A stretch of 34,592 nt of DNA from Ignavibacterium sp. (GTDB taxonomy: Bacteria; Zixibacteria; MSB-5A5; GN15; PGXB01), in assembly GCA_020724775.1 (NCBI GenBank), contig DYGG01000035.1:1-34592 (forward strand), written 5' to 3'. The notes beneath the pieces are model-generated. The model was not told where the DNA came from. It searched no databases and saw nothing but the letters and a program-made list of their open reading frames with translations. Position numbers and translations under genes: made by a program. Below are positions 18,297 to 25,767 of this stretch, piece after piece; the stretch's first letter is position 1; each line of letters opens with the position of its first letter.

Positions 18297-19988
18297 ATGA
18301 TACAGCAAGAAGTTAAGACCGATTCCCCGCCAGACCTGAAAGATTATGAGATTCTGGAGAAAATCGGGCAAGGGGGAATCGCCGAAATATATAAAGCGCG
18401 CCAGAAGTCGCTGGGCCGACTGGTAGCCATTAAAGTCCTTTTTCCCCACTATATCGCCGACCCCGATATCGTCCGCCGTTTCGAACGGGAGTCGGTCACG
18501 ATCGCCGCCTTGAATCACTCCAACATCGTTCATATTATTGATAAAGGGATGGCTGACGGGCGATATTATTTCGTGATGGAGTTTGTTGACGGCCGCTCTT
18601 TCAAAGAAATCATCCACTCCAGCGAGTTCACTCTCCGGGACAAACTCGAGATCATCATAATGATTCTCAAAGGGCTCGATTATGCTCATAAGAATGGCGT
18701 GATTCACCGCGATATCAAGCCGGCCAATATTCTTATTGACCGAACCGGAAATGCCCTCCTGGCTGATTTCGGTATTGCTCTAATATCCAATAAAGAAGAG
18801 CATGAAAATACGAACTCCGACATTGTTATGGGGACTCTGGCATATATGTCGCCGGAGCAGCGGGAATCCTCTGCCAACGTCGACCTGACCACCGATATCT
18901 TTTCCATCGGGATTATTATATATGAAATTCTGACCGGTCGCAGGCCGATGGGGCGATTTCGGATGCCGTCCGAAGTTGATTCCAACATTTCAAAGCGATA
19001 TGATGATATTGTTTCCCGCTGCCTTGCCGAGGACCCGCGCGACCGGTTTCAGACAGCGGTGGAGTTGAAGGATGAACTTCTGAATCTGATATCGGGCCGC
19101 GCTCGCAACGCCCCCTTCCCGAAAGCGGAATTCGCCGGCCTTGATTCTTTCATCGGCAAATGTCAGTTCCTCGACACCATCCGCGAAACCAAATACGCAT
19201 CGACCCTTTTGGTGGAGAACTGCGAAAGCCAGGAACTGGTTGTTATCAAGAAGAATGAAAAGTCTAACGCCGGTCTCAAGGAGGCGAAACTCTTAAGCCA
19301 TCTCAAACACAAAAATATAATCAACATTTACGGAGCCGGCGGTGACAGCCGCAAACTGGTCGTGGTAATGGAATACGCTCCGGGAGGCTCGCTTGCCGAC
19401 CGGATGATTAAGCCGTATCCGTACGAAAAAGCGATGACAATTGCAGCCGAGGTCGCCGAAGGACTCGACTTTGCCCACAAAAACAACATTATTCACGGCG
19501 ATTTGCGTCCCTCCAATATACTTTTCACGCGGGACGAGAAAATCAAGTTGACCGATTTCGGGATGCCACCACACTACAACATGATGGAGAAGAACTGGTA
19601 TGCTTCGCCGGAGCGCCGGTTAAGTAAGCAGGCAGATATTTACGCTCTCGGCGTCATACTGCATCAACTGATGTTCGGCAAGAATCCGATTCATGACCGG
19701 GCGGGACGTCTCTTTCTGGGGGCGCTTCAAAAAAGCATCCCGAGCAAAATCTACGATATCCTCTCCAAAATGCTGGCTATCCGCACAACTCTGCGGTATC
19801 GCGGGATGGAGGAATTCCTTTATGATTGGGAGGAATTTCGCCACAGCCTCACCCAACAGGAGAAACCGCTTGCCAGAGAGGTTTCGAAAAAGAGCATCAC
19901 CGGCAAATGGCGACTGCCCAAATATACCTACCCGGTAGCAGGCGGTATCATTGTCCTTGGAGCCCTTCTTTATATCCTCTTGAAATAA
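18297..19988 (+). CDS. Tail-anchored Ser/Thr protein kinase with second, degenerate kinase domain
   Basis: This 563-residue protein has two Hanks-type kinase domains in tandem. The first (about 15-260) is complete: glycine loop IGQGGIAEIY, VAIK lysine 46, HRDIKPAN with catalytic Asp139, ADFG, and the APE-like MSPEQRE. The second (about 275-520) lacks a glycine-rich loop, has VIKK, HGDLRPSN with Arg in place of the usual Lys, TDFG and ASPERR, so it may be a pseudokinase or a weakly active domain. A single hydrophobic helix ends the protein (YPVAGGIIVLGALLYILLK), giving a tail anchor with both domains in the cytosol and no extracellular sensor. The ATG at 18297 is chosen because the upstream ATG at 18258 precedes a terminator hairpin; no Shine-Dalgarno is visible for either. 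Confidence 0.88.
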   Translation: MIQQEVKTDSPPDLKDYEILEKIGQGGIAEIYKARQKSLGRLVAIKVLFPHYIADPDIVRRFERESVTIAALNHSNIVHIIDKGMADGRYYFVMEFVDGRSFKEIIHSSEFTLRDKLEIIIMILKGLDYAHKNGVIHRDIKPANILIDRTGNALLADFGIALISNKEEHENTNSDIVMGTLAYMSPEQRESSANVDLTTDIFSIGIIIYEILTGRRPMGRFRMPSEVDSNISKRYDDIVSRCLAEDPRDRFQTAVELKDELLNLISGRARNAPFPKAEFAGLDSFIGKCQFLDTIRETKYASTLLVENCESQELVVIKKNEKSNAGLKEAKLLSHLKHKNIINIYGAGGDSRKLVVVMEYAPGGSLADRMIKPYPYEKAMTIAAEVAEGLDFAHKNNIIHGDLRPSNILFTRDEKIKLTDFGMPPHYNMMEKNWYASPERRLSKQADIYALGVILHQLMFGKNPIHDRAGRLFLGALQKSIPSKIYDILSKMLAIRTTLRYRGMEEFLYDWEEFRHSLTQQEKPLAREVSKKSITGKWRLPKYTYPVAGGIIVLGALLYILLK

Positions 19989-19996
19989 TCTGTCGT

Positions 19997-20632
19997 CTAT
20001 ATTCCCCAACCGGGGAAAATCTCAAGTAGTCCCGAGGTGATAAACTCAATCGAGATGGCGGTTAGAATAAGCCCCATCACCCGGCTCACTATGTTGATGC
20101 CGGTCTGCCCGAAGACACGACTCAACCGGATGGAGAACAGAAGGGTAAAGTATATTAGCAAAGCGGCGAAAATACTGCTTCCGATGAGAATCCCGCGGTG
20201 TCCCCAGCCGGGGGCATCTTGAGCGTAGATAATCATCAGGCTAATCGCGCCCGGTCCCGCCAGCAGGGGAAGCGCTAATGGCACCACGGCAATGCTCTCT
20301 TTGTTTTCCGCTTCCCGGTCCTCTTCGGGAGTATGTTTGCTCGAACTCTGACGGGCATGCATCATGGCGATGCCGAGAAAAAGCAGAAGAATTCCGCCGG
20401 CAACCCGGAACGACGCCATACTGATGCCGAAAAAGTGAAGAATACGGTCGCCGAGCAGACAGGAAATTATCAGAATAATTGCCATCGCCAGTGATGCCAC
20501 CCAGGCGATACGACGGCGGTCACTGTCGCTGTGATTCGAGGTCAACCCCAGAAAGAGCGGGATAGCACCGAGAGGGTCAACTATGACCATCACGGCAACG
20601 AAGATTTTAATGTACTCATTCCATTGAAGCAC
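19997..20632 (-). CDS. marC: MarC family integral membrane protein
   Basis: This 211-residue protein has six hydrophobic helices and the MarC family signatures VDPLGAIPLFLGLT near the N-terminus and VPLALPLLAGPGAIS after a charged linker (about 95-120, rich in Glu, Lys and Arg). The family was linked to multiple antibiotic resistance by its gene position in E. coli, but its transport function is not established. The start is a GTG; no good Shine-Dalgarno is seen. The gene converges on the kinase gene with only 8 bp between the two stops. Confidence 0.92.
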   Translation of the reverse strand: MLQWNEYIKIFVAVMVIVDPLGAIPLFLGLTSNHSDSDRRRIAWVASLAMAIILIISCLLGDRILHFFGISMASFRVAGGILLLFLGIAMMHARQSSSKHTPEEDREAENKESIAVVPLALPLLAGPGAISLMIIYAQDAPGWGHRGILIGSSIFAALLIYFTLLFSIRLSRVFGQTGINIVSRVMGLILTAISIEFITSGLLEIFPGWGI

Positions 20633-20826
20633 AGGGGAAATATCCGAATTTTATATAACCCGTCAAGTGCCAAACTTCTCCGCATCGGGAGACAATATAA
20701 AGATGTTTTGTGCATTATCCAATTAACCACTGCCAGAATTGAGCAACAATGTAATTAGGTTTCTGAGTCCGAATTGCGAGGGTAGCGCGCTTCATGAGGA
20801 CGATAAGTCCGACACCCCGGCCTTAT

Positions 20827-21195
20827 CTACATCATCCGGCTCTGGCCGAAGCCGAGGACTTTGTGACAGTTGGGACAAAAATAGACCGAATCTCGGGTGT
20901 TGATAAAACCCCATCCCTTGGAACGAATGTAAAACTCCGTCAGTTGAATCTCGCAGTACGGGCAGACCGGCGCGATATCCTCTTTCTCGGTTATCTTCAA
21001 CTCCCATTTCTTGCCGAAGGATGATTTGATGTTAGGAACTTTATTCTTGATAGTCGCCGCTTTGCTGGTCTCCACGGCAGTCTCCGGTATGACCACCAGC
21101 GCCCCGCAGAAAGGACAAGCCATCGTTTCGCCCCGATTCAGAAATCCGCTTACAATTTCACTCTTGCACTTGTGGCATTTGAAAGATAACGACAT
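20827..21195 (-). CDS. Double zinc-ribbon protein, unknown function
   Basis: The 122-residue product carries four CxxC pairs: CHKC, CPFC, CPYC and CPNC. They form two presumed zinc ribbons: an N-terminal one (CHKCKSEI ... CPFCGALVVIP), of the kind seen in FmdB-like and MJ0042-type modules, and a C-terminal one (CPYCEIQL ... CPNCHKVLGFG). A Lys-rich linker joins them. No signal or membrane segment is present, so it is probably cytosolic and may bind nucleic acid or protein. AGGAG lies 7 nt before the ATG. A hairpin (20802-20827) with no T-run overlaps its stop. Confidence 0.8.
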   Translation of the reverse strand: MSLSFKCHKCKSEIVSGFLNRGETMACPFCGALVVIPETAVETSKAATIKNKVPNIKSSFGKKWELKITEKEDIAPVCPYCEIQLTEFYIRSKGWGFINTRDSVYFCPNCHKVLGFGQSRMM

Positions 21196-21298
21196 AGTCC
21201 ACTCCTGTAGAATTGGCTAACTTGATTTTCAGATTAAGAATAACAGGTTTGTCAAGACTCCCCGGCCGATGTTCGTTTTTCTTCCTGCAGAAAACTCT

Positions 21299-22123
21299 TC
21301 ATTCCTTCTTAAAGAAAGACTCGTCATCGCCGGGATATCTTCCCGAGCGGACATCGCTTATAAAATCAGATGCCGCCTTTTCAATGACCGGCGGGAGGTC
21401 GGCGTACTTGCGGACAAACTTCGGGGTGTAGATATCATACAGACCGAGAATATCGTTAATCACCAGCACCTGTCCGTCGCATTCTTTGCCGGAACCGATA
21501 CCGATGGTGGGAATATCGACGGCGGTGGTAACCTCGGCGGCGACATCAGCCTGAATCAATTCCAGTACTATAGAAAAAGCGCCGGCTTCCTCGAGCGCTT
21601 CGGCCGAATCAATCAGATACTGCCGCGATAATTCCTTTCGTCCCTGCACCCGGGCGCCCCCGAATCGATGAATCGACTGGGGAGTCATCCCGATATGCCC
21701 CATCACCGGAATACCGCATTCGACAATCCGCTTCACTGTCGCAGCCATCTCGATTCCCCCCTCCAGTTTCACCGCTTCGGCGAATGATTCGCGGATGAAT
21801 CTCCCCGCGTTGGTGATGGCGGATTCGAAGGACGGCTGGTACGACATAAACGGCATGTCCGCAATAACCAGGGCGAATTCGGCGGCACGCGCCACCGCGC
21901 GCGTATGCGCCAGCATCATTTCCATAGTCACCGGATGAGTATTCTTTTCGCCGTAAAGAACCATGCCGACCGAGTCGCCGACCAGAAGGGAATCGACTCC
22001 GGCGCGGTCAAGCGTCTTTGCCGTGAAAAAATCATAGGCAGTCAGAATCGCCAGTTTTTCGCCTCTCGCCTTCTTTTCACGGAAGCGGGTGACAGTCATC
22101 TTTTTGCGTTCAGTGTTACCCAT
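21299..22123 (-). CDS. panB: 3-methyl-2-oxobutanoate hydroxymethyltransferase
   Basis: PanB transfers a hydroxymethyl group from 5,10-methylene-tetrahydrofolate to alpha-ketoisovalerate, making ketopantoate for pantothenate and CoA. The 274-residue length and motifs fit: LTAYDFFTAKTLDRAGVD, VGDSVGMVLYG (Mg-binding Asp), VIADMPFMSY, KLEGG, and VMGHIGMTPQSIHRFGG with IPTIGIGSGKECDGQVLV. It is the last gene of the minus-strand operon that also makes folate precursors, and its reaction uses a folate cofactor, so the grouping makes metabolic sense. GGATG precedes the ATG. Confidence 0.97.
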   Translation of the reverse strand: MGNTERKKMTVTRFREKKARGEKLAILTAYDFFTAKTLDRAGVDSLLVGDSVGMVLYGEKNTHPVTMEMMLAHTRAVARAAEFALVIADMPFMSYQPSFESAITNAGRFIRESFAEAVKLEGGIEMAATVKRIVECGIPVMGHIGMTPQSIHRFGGARVQGRKELSRQYLIDSAEALEEAGAFSIVLELIQADVAAEVTTAVDIPTIGIGSGKECDGQVLVINDILGLYDIYTPKFVRKYADLPPVIEKAASDFISDVRSGRYPGDDESFFKKE

Positions 22124-22144
22124 ATTTTCATCCGATTCAATTGT

Positions 22145-22789
22145 TCAGGAGTTGCTTCCGGCCGGGACATAATATCTTTTCCCTCTGGCCGGCTTCATTA
22201 TTATCTGCACCAGATTCTCAAAATCGCCGGGGTTGCTGACAAAGTCGATATCATCCGTTTTAACCACCAGCAGGGGGGAATCTTCATAATGGAAGAAGAA
22301 ATAATTGAAGGATTCATTCAATTGCTTGAGATACTCTTCGCTGATTCCTTTTTCAAACGAGATAGCCCGTTTCTTGATTCGCTGCAGCAGCACCGGCGTG
22401 GACGTCTGCAGGTAAATGGTCAGGTCCGGTTTCGGAATATTGGCAGTCAGAAGCGGCAGGATTTTTTCATAGAGGGTCAGTTCTTTCCCGTCGAGATTAA
22501 CGGTGGCAAAAATCGGGTCGCGGGCAAAAGAGTAATCGGCGACAATCCGCTCGGCAAAAAGGTCCCGCACCAGTAAAGTTTGCTGCTGCTGGTAGCGAGT
22601 GAGAAGGAAGTATAGTTGTGCCGAAAAGGCGTGCCTCTTTGGATTCTTGTAGAAGTCAACCAGGAACGGGTTGTTCATGGCGTCATCAAGAAGCAGTTGC
22701 GCCTTGAGCCTTTCAGCGAGCATCCGGGCAAGAGTGGTTTTGCCGGCGCCGATAACTCCTTCAATGGCGATATATTGCGGCTCAGGCAT
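22145..22789 (-). CDS. Deoxynucleoside kinase family protein
   Basis: This 214-residue P-loop kinase belongs to the deoxynucleoside kinase (dNK/Dck/Dgk) family. Visible motifs are Walker A GVIGAGKTT (about 11-19), RIVADYSFARDPIFA in the place of the DRS-type substrate motif, LTIYLQTSTPVLLQRIKKR with the arginine-rich lid, and ISEEYLKQLNESFNYFF. It would phosphorylate a deoxynucleoside with ATP or another NTP; the preferred base cannot be told. It overlaps the 3' end of folK by 8 bp, so the two are probably translationally coupled. Confidence 0.9.
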   Translation of the reverse strand: MPEPQYIAIEGVIGAGKTTLARMLAERLKAQLLLDDAMNNPFLVDFYKNPKRHAFSAQLYFLLTRYQQQQTLLVRDLFAERIVADYSFARDPIFATVNLDGKELTLYEKILPLLTANIPKPDLTIYLQTSTPVLLQRIKKRAISFEKGISEEYLKQLNESFNYFFFHYEDSPLLVVKTDDIDFVSNPGDFENLVQIIMKPARGKRYYVPAGSNS

Positions 22790-23291
22790 GGCGGCTTGGG
22801 GTTTCCCTGTACATCAGGATTCTTTTCTTATCTTTCTCTTTCAGATAGGTCGCCAATGGCTCGCAACTTACCGGATGAATCAAGGTCGGCTCCAATTGAA
22901 GCAGCGGTATCAAAATAAACGGGCGGTCCGTCAAATGACGATGGGGGATCGAGAGACGATCGGTTTCGACAATCTCATCGCCAAATAATAGAATGTCGAT
23001 GTCAATCGAGCGCGGCAGCATTTTCCTTTTGCTGGTCCGTCCCAGTTTTTTCTCAATAAGTTCCAGCGCATTCAACAACTCCAGTGGTCGATATTGGTAT
23101 TCCCCTTTGACCACCATGTTCAGAAACTCCGGAGCCGATTTATCCATGCCCGCCGCTTCGCTTATATAAATGGATGAGCCGGAAACAAAATCAAAACCTT
23201 CGATTTTTTCCACCGCAGCGATGGCATGATTGAGATTGGCTTCACGGTCGCCCAGGTTGGAACCGAATGATAAATACACAAAGCAAGACAT
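22782..23291 (-). CDS. folK: 2-amino-4-hydroxy-6-hydroxymethyldihydropteridine pyrophosphokinase
   Basis: FolK (HPPK) transfers pyrophosphate from ATP to hydroxymethyl-dihydropterin, the step after FolB in folate synthesis. The 169-residue product shows FGSNLGDREANL at the start, NMVVKGEY, the hallmark KKLGRTSKRKMLPRSIDIDI split across the ATP and metal sites (Asp-x-Asp), and IPHRHLTDRPFILIPLLQL. The ATG at 23291 follows AGAGG by a normal spacing; the frame begins one codon earlier with a TTG. It follows folB by 10 bp. Confidence 0.95.
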   Translation of the reverse strand: MSCFVYLSFGSNLGDREANLNHAIAAVEKIEGFDFVSGSSIYISEAAGMDKSAPEFLNMVVKGEYQYRPLELLNALELIEKKLGRTSKRKMLPRSIDIDILLFGDEIVETDRLSIPHRHLTDRPFILIPLLQLEPTLIHPVSCEPLATYLKEKDKKRILMYRETPSRHA

Positions 23292-23301
23292 CAATAACCT
23301 C

Positions 23302-23709
23302 TCATTCTCTGCTGTCGCCGATTATTTTGGATGTGTCCGACTGCTGGCGGGTGACTTCAATTTCAATATGGCTGATGGTCCCTGGAATCGGAGGGATAAT
23401 TTTGCGCACCCGTACCGAGACTTTGAAAACTGGAAACTCTTTCAGGATTTCGTTAGCCAGGCTTACCGCCAGCGACTCCACCAGCGAGAACGCTTTCCCT
23501 TCGACAATCTCGCGCACCTTCTGATAAACGGCGGCATAATCGACCGTGTCAGTCAGGGAATCGGTTTGTCCCGGCGATGCCAGGTCGGCTTCGAGTTCAC
23601 AGTCAACTTCGAATCGTCGGCCGGTTTCCTTCTCAGCCGCGGTAACGCCATGGTATCCGTAGAAGACCATATTGTTGAGTCTGATAACGTCCATAGAGAT
23701 ATCCCTCAT
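23302..23709 (-). CDS. folB: Dihydroneopterin aldolase
   Basis: FolB cleaves dihydroneopterin to hydroxymethyl-dihydropterin and glycolaldehyde. The 135-residue product carries VFYGYHGVTAAEKETGRRF at the N-terminus, TDTVDYAAVYQKVREIV, and the LVESLA motif with the conserved Glu; a catalytic Lys follows in the VRVRKIIPPIPG stretch. The ATG overlaps the stop of the aminotransferase-like gene by 4 bp (ATGA). An extra 18-residue hydrophilic tail follows the core. Confidence 0.94.
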   Translation of the reverse strand: MRDISMDVIRLNNMVFYGYHGVTAAEKETGRRFEVDCELEADLASPGQTDSLTDTVDYAAVYQKVREIVEGKAFSLVESLAVSLANEILKEFPVFKVSVRVRKIIPPIPGTISHIEIEVTRQQSDTSKIIGDSRE

Positions 23710-24863
23710 TCTTTCTGCAGGAAACGGCGGCCCAGTTGTTCCTCAGCGCTGCGGTATTCCTCGGCTGACGCGGTCAAAGAAAGCCGCAGGTAGCCATCAG
23801 CGGCATCGCCGAAAGCGGTGCCGGGGAGAGTCAGAATCCCGCGACGGCGTAGAAGTGCGGTCGCGAAAGCGGCCGATGCTTTTCGCCCGGGGATTTTAGT
23901 CCAGAGGAAGGGAGCCGAATCATGCCCCAGCGGTTTCCAGTCGTATTTCTCGACCATCTGCTTCGCTGCCTGCCGCGATTGCTCAATCCGCTTGCGGACG
24001 TTTTTCAATTCCGCCGACGGATACTGCTCAATCGCTTTCAGGGCGGCGGAGATCCATCCTATCGGCATAAACTGCCCCATCAACCGGCCCGCTGATTCCA
24101 GTGTGCCGATAGTTTCGGCCGGGCCAACGGCAAAACCAAGCGGTATATGCGGAAGTCCGAAAGTCAGCGGCACGGAGAAAATTTCCAGCGATACCCGGTC
24201 CCCGCCCGGGAGCGAGAAAAGCGGCAGGAACTTTTCTTCGGCCAAGGAGCAGTAGGCGGCATCATTGACCAGCAAGATATTATCGCGGGAGGCGTAACGA
24301 ATCAACTCACCGAGGTCGGATTCATCAAGGACCGAGCCGAGCGGATTGTGGGGAGAGTTGAGCATCAAAACTTTGGCGGTCTTACCGACATTGACGGAGA
24401 ATTTTTTGAGCGACGGTTTGTGATTGGTTTTTTCCGAGATTTGATAACTTAGCGGCATGCCGCCGGCAATTATTATATCACGACGGTAAGCGGGAAGACC
24501 CGGCTCGGGACAGAGCACCAGGTCGCCATACTCGATAAAGGCGAGGGAGAAGTCAAGCAGGATTCGCCGAATGCCATGGCCTATGAAGATCTGCTTGCGA
24601 GGGTTGATTCGAAGAGAAAATTCTTCCTGTAGCCAGGATGCTAAGGCTTCTTTCAAAGTCAGCAGTTCTTTAGCGCCGGCGATTTCTGACGAACCCGGAC
24701 CATCACCCTGCCATTTTTCGACCGGCCAGCGAAAATGCCCCAGGTCGATCTGCGGGAATCGCCGCGCCGCCGACTGCAATGTCTGACGCGGAAAGTACTC
24801 ATCCAGGTCGAAAGGGAGATGATAAAGGCGATCGGCTTTGTCGAGGATGACCTTTTTAATCAT
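23706..24863 (-). CDS. Aminotransferase class I/II-fold protein lacking the PLP lysine
   Basis: The 385-residue protein has the fold type I aminotransferase layout: NSPHNPLG at 169-176, VNDAAY with Asp201 and Tyr204, LGFAVG at 242-247, and a late GYLRLSLTAS with the carboxylate-binding Arg position. The segment that should read S-x-S-K-x-F-G-x-x-G-x-R is SVPLTFGLPHIP (230-241), so Leu233 replaces the Schiff-base lysine and Pro241 replaces the following Arg. I checked this by translating the reverse complement of the bases near 24130-24170. It is probably not a normal PLP-dependent aminotransferase and may be a pseudoenzyme or use another chemistry. It overlaps its neighbours on both sides by 4 bp. 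Confidence 0.85.
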   Translation of the reverse strand: MIKKVILDKADRLYHLPFDLDEYFPRQTLQSAARRFPQIDLGHFRWPVEKWQGDGPGSSEIAGAKELLTLKEALASWLQEEFSLRINPRKQIFIGHGIRRILLDFSLAFIEYGDLVLCPEPGLPAYRRDIIIAGGMPLSYQISEKTNHKPSLKKFSVNVGKTAKVLMLNSPHNPLGSVLDESDLGELIRYASRDNILLVNDAAYCSLAEEKFLPLFSLPGGDRVSLEIFSVPLTFGLPHIPLGFAVGPAETIGTLESAGRLMGQFMPIGWISAALKAIEQYPSAELKNVRKRIEQSRQAAKQMVEKYDWKPLGHDSAPFLWTKIPGRKASAAFATALLRRRGILTLPGTAFGDAADGYLRLSLTASAEEYRSAEEQLGRRFLQKE

Positions 24864-25507
24864 TTGGTTTGTGTCCCGAGAGTTTCTCTCAGTTTCTCCA
24901 GACGGCGCACTTCATCCAGGTCGAGAAAATTGAGTTTGCCGCTCTGCTCGGCAATATAGATGATTTTAGCGTAATGTTCAACCGTTTCCATCCGGTAGAA
25001 AGCCTCAAAGAGATTCCGCCCCAGCGTAAGGACGCCATGATTGGTCAGAATGAAACCGTCATGCTCTTTCAGAAACCTTTCCAAAGCGCGCGGGACAGCG
25101 GCGGTTCCGGGCGGAGCATACTCAACCAGCGGAATCTGTCCCAGGGTAAGGATAACCTCAGGAAGGATATTGGGTGGCAGAATTTTCTCCACTACGGAGA
25201 AGGCGGTAGCATAAGGGGGATGGGCATGGCAACAGGCATGAATATTATCGCGACCGTTATAGACAGCCAGATGCATTTTCATCTCCGAGGAGGGTTTGCG
25301 GTCCCCGCTTACTGTCTTACCGGCGTAATCCACGACAACAAGGTCTTCGGGCTCAAGAAATCCCTTGGAAACGCCGGTAGCGGTGATAAGGATTTCACGG
25401 GAGTTGGGACGAATCGAAAGATTGCCGTCAACGCCGGCAATAAATCCTTTGGCGTAGAGACGTCGCCCTATCTCAATAACCTGCTCTATCTCTTTAGAAT
25501 ATGGCAT
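24860..25507 (-). CDS. Class II aldolase/adducin family protein
   Basis: This 215-residue protein belongs to the zinc-dependent class II aldolase family (L-fuculose-phosphate aldolase, ribulose-phosphate epimerase and MtnB relatives). Features are the GVDGNLSIRP phosphate-site loop, SSEMKMHLAVY with the catalytic Glu position, CHAHPPYA with two zinc histidines, and TNHGVLTLG with a third. The substrate cannot be told. It is the first gene of a six-gene operon with folB, folK and panB, so a role in pterin or C2/C3 phosphate chemistry is possible. No Shine-Dalgarno precedes the ATG, and the promoter lies so close that the leader is only about six bases. Confidence 0.9.
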   Translation of the reverse strand: MPYSKEIEQVIEIGRRLYAKGFIAGVDGNLSIRPNSREILITATGVSKGFLEPEDLVVVDYAGKTVSGDRKPSSEMKMHLAVYNGRDNIHACCHAHPPYATAFSVVEKILPPNILPEVILTLGQIPLVEYAPPGTAAVPRALERFLKEHDGFILTNHGVLTLGRNLFEAFYRMETVEHYAKIIYIAEQSGKLNFLDLDEVRRLEKLRETLGTQTK

Positions 25508-25519
25508 AAGAAAAACAAT

Positions 25520-25548
25520 AATCTATGCTTAATCAGAATCAATGTCAA
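25520..25548 (-). promoter_or_regulatory. Promoter of the aldolase-folBK-panB operon
   Basis: On the minus strand TTGACA (25548-25543) is followed after 17 bp by TAGATT (25525-25520). The expected start of transcription is near 25513, only about 6 nt before the aldolase ATG, so the mRNA would be nearly leaderless. Confidence 0.6.
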
Positions 25549-25709
25549 TCAGATACCGAACACCGCGTCGCCGGCAGGGGGTGATTTTACAGAATCTGTT
25601 GCAATTCAGGGAGTTGCCTCTCTTAAGAGGAAGAAATGAAAAAGAAACTTACTTCATTTATTTAAGTATAATGAACTATAGGATATGTCGGGGAGAGTAA
25701 ATATATCTA

Positions 25710-25738
25710 TTGACAAAATCTGTTATGGTTCGTATAAT
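25710..25738 (+). promoter_or_regulatory. Perfect consensus sigma70 promoter of htrA
   Basis: TTGACA at 25710-25715 and TATAAT at 25733-25738 are separated by exactly 17 bp, a full consensus match. Transcription should start near 25745, leaving a leader of about 23 nt with GGAGG at 25756-25760 before the TTG start codon of htrA. The strength suggests high constitutive expression, perhaps offset by the weak start codon. Confidence 0.85.
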
Positions 25739-25767
25739 TATTGGCTAAATTGTTTGGAGGATGAAAA

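Noticed and set aside
20802-20827. Terminator for the zinc-ribbon gene
   Set aside because: The hairpin has a mismatch and no T-run on the minus strand, so I do not list it as a terminator.
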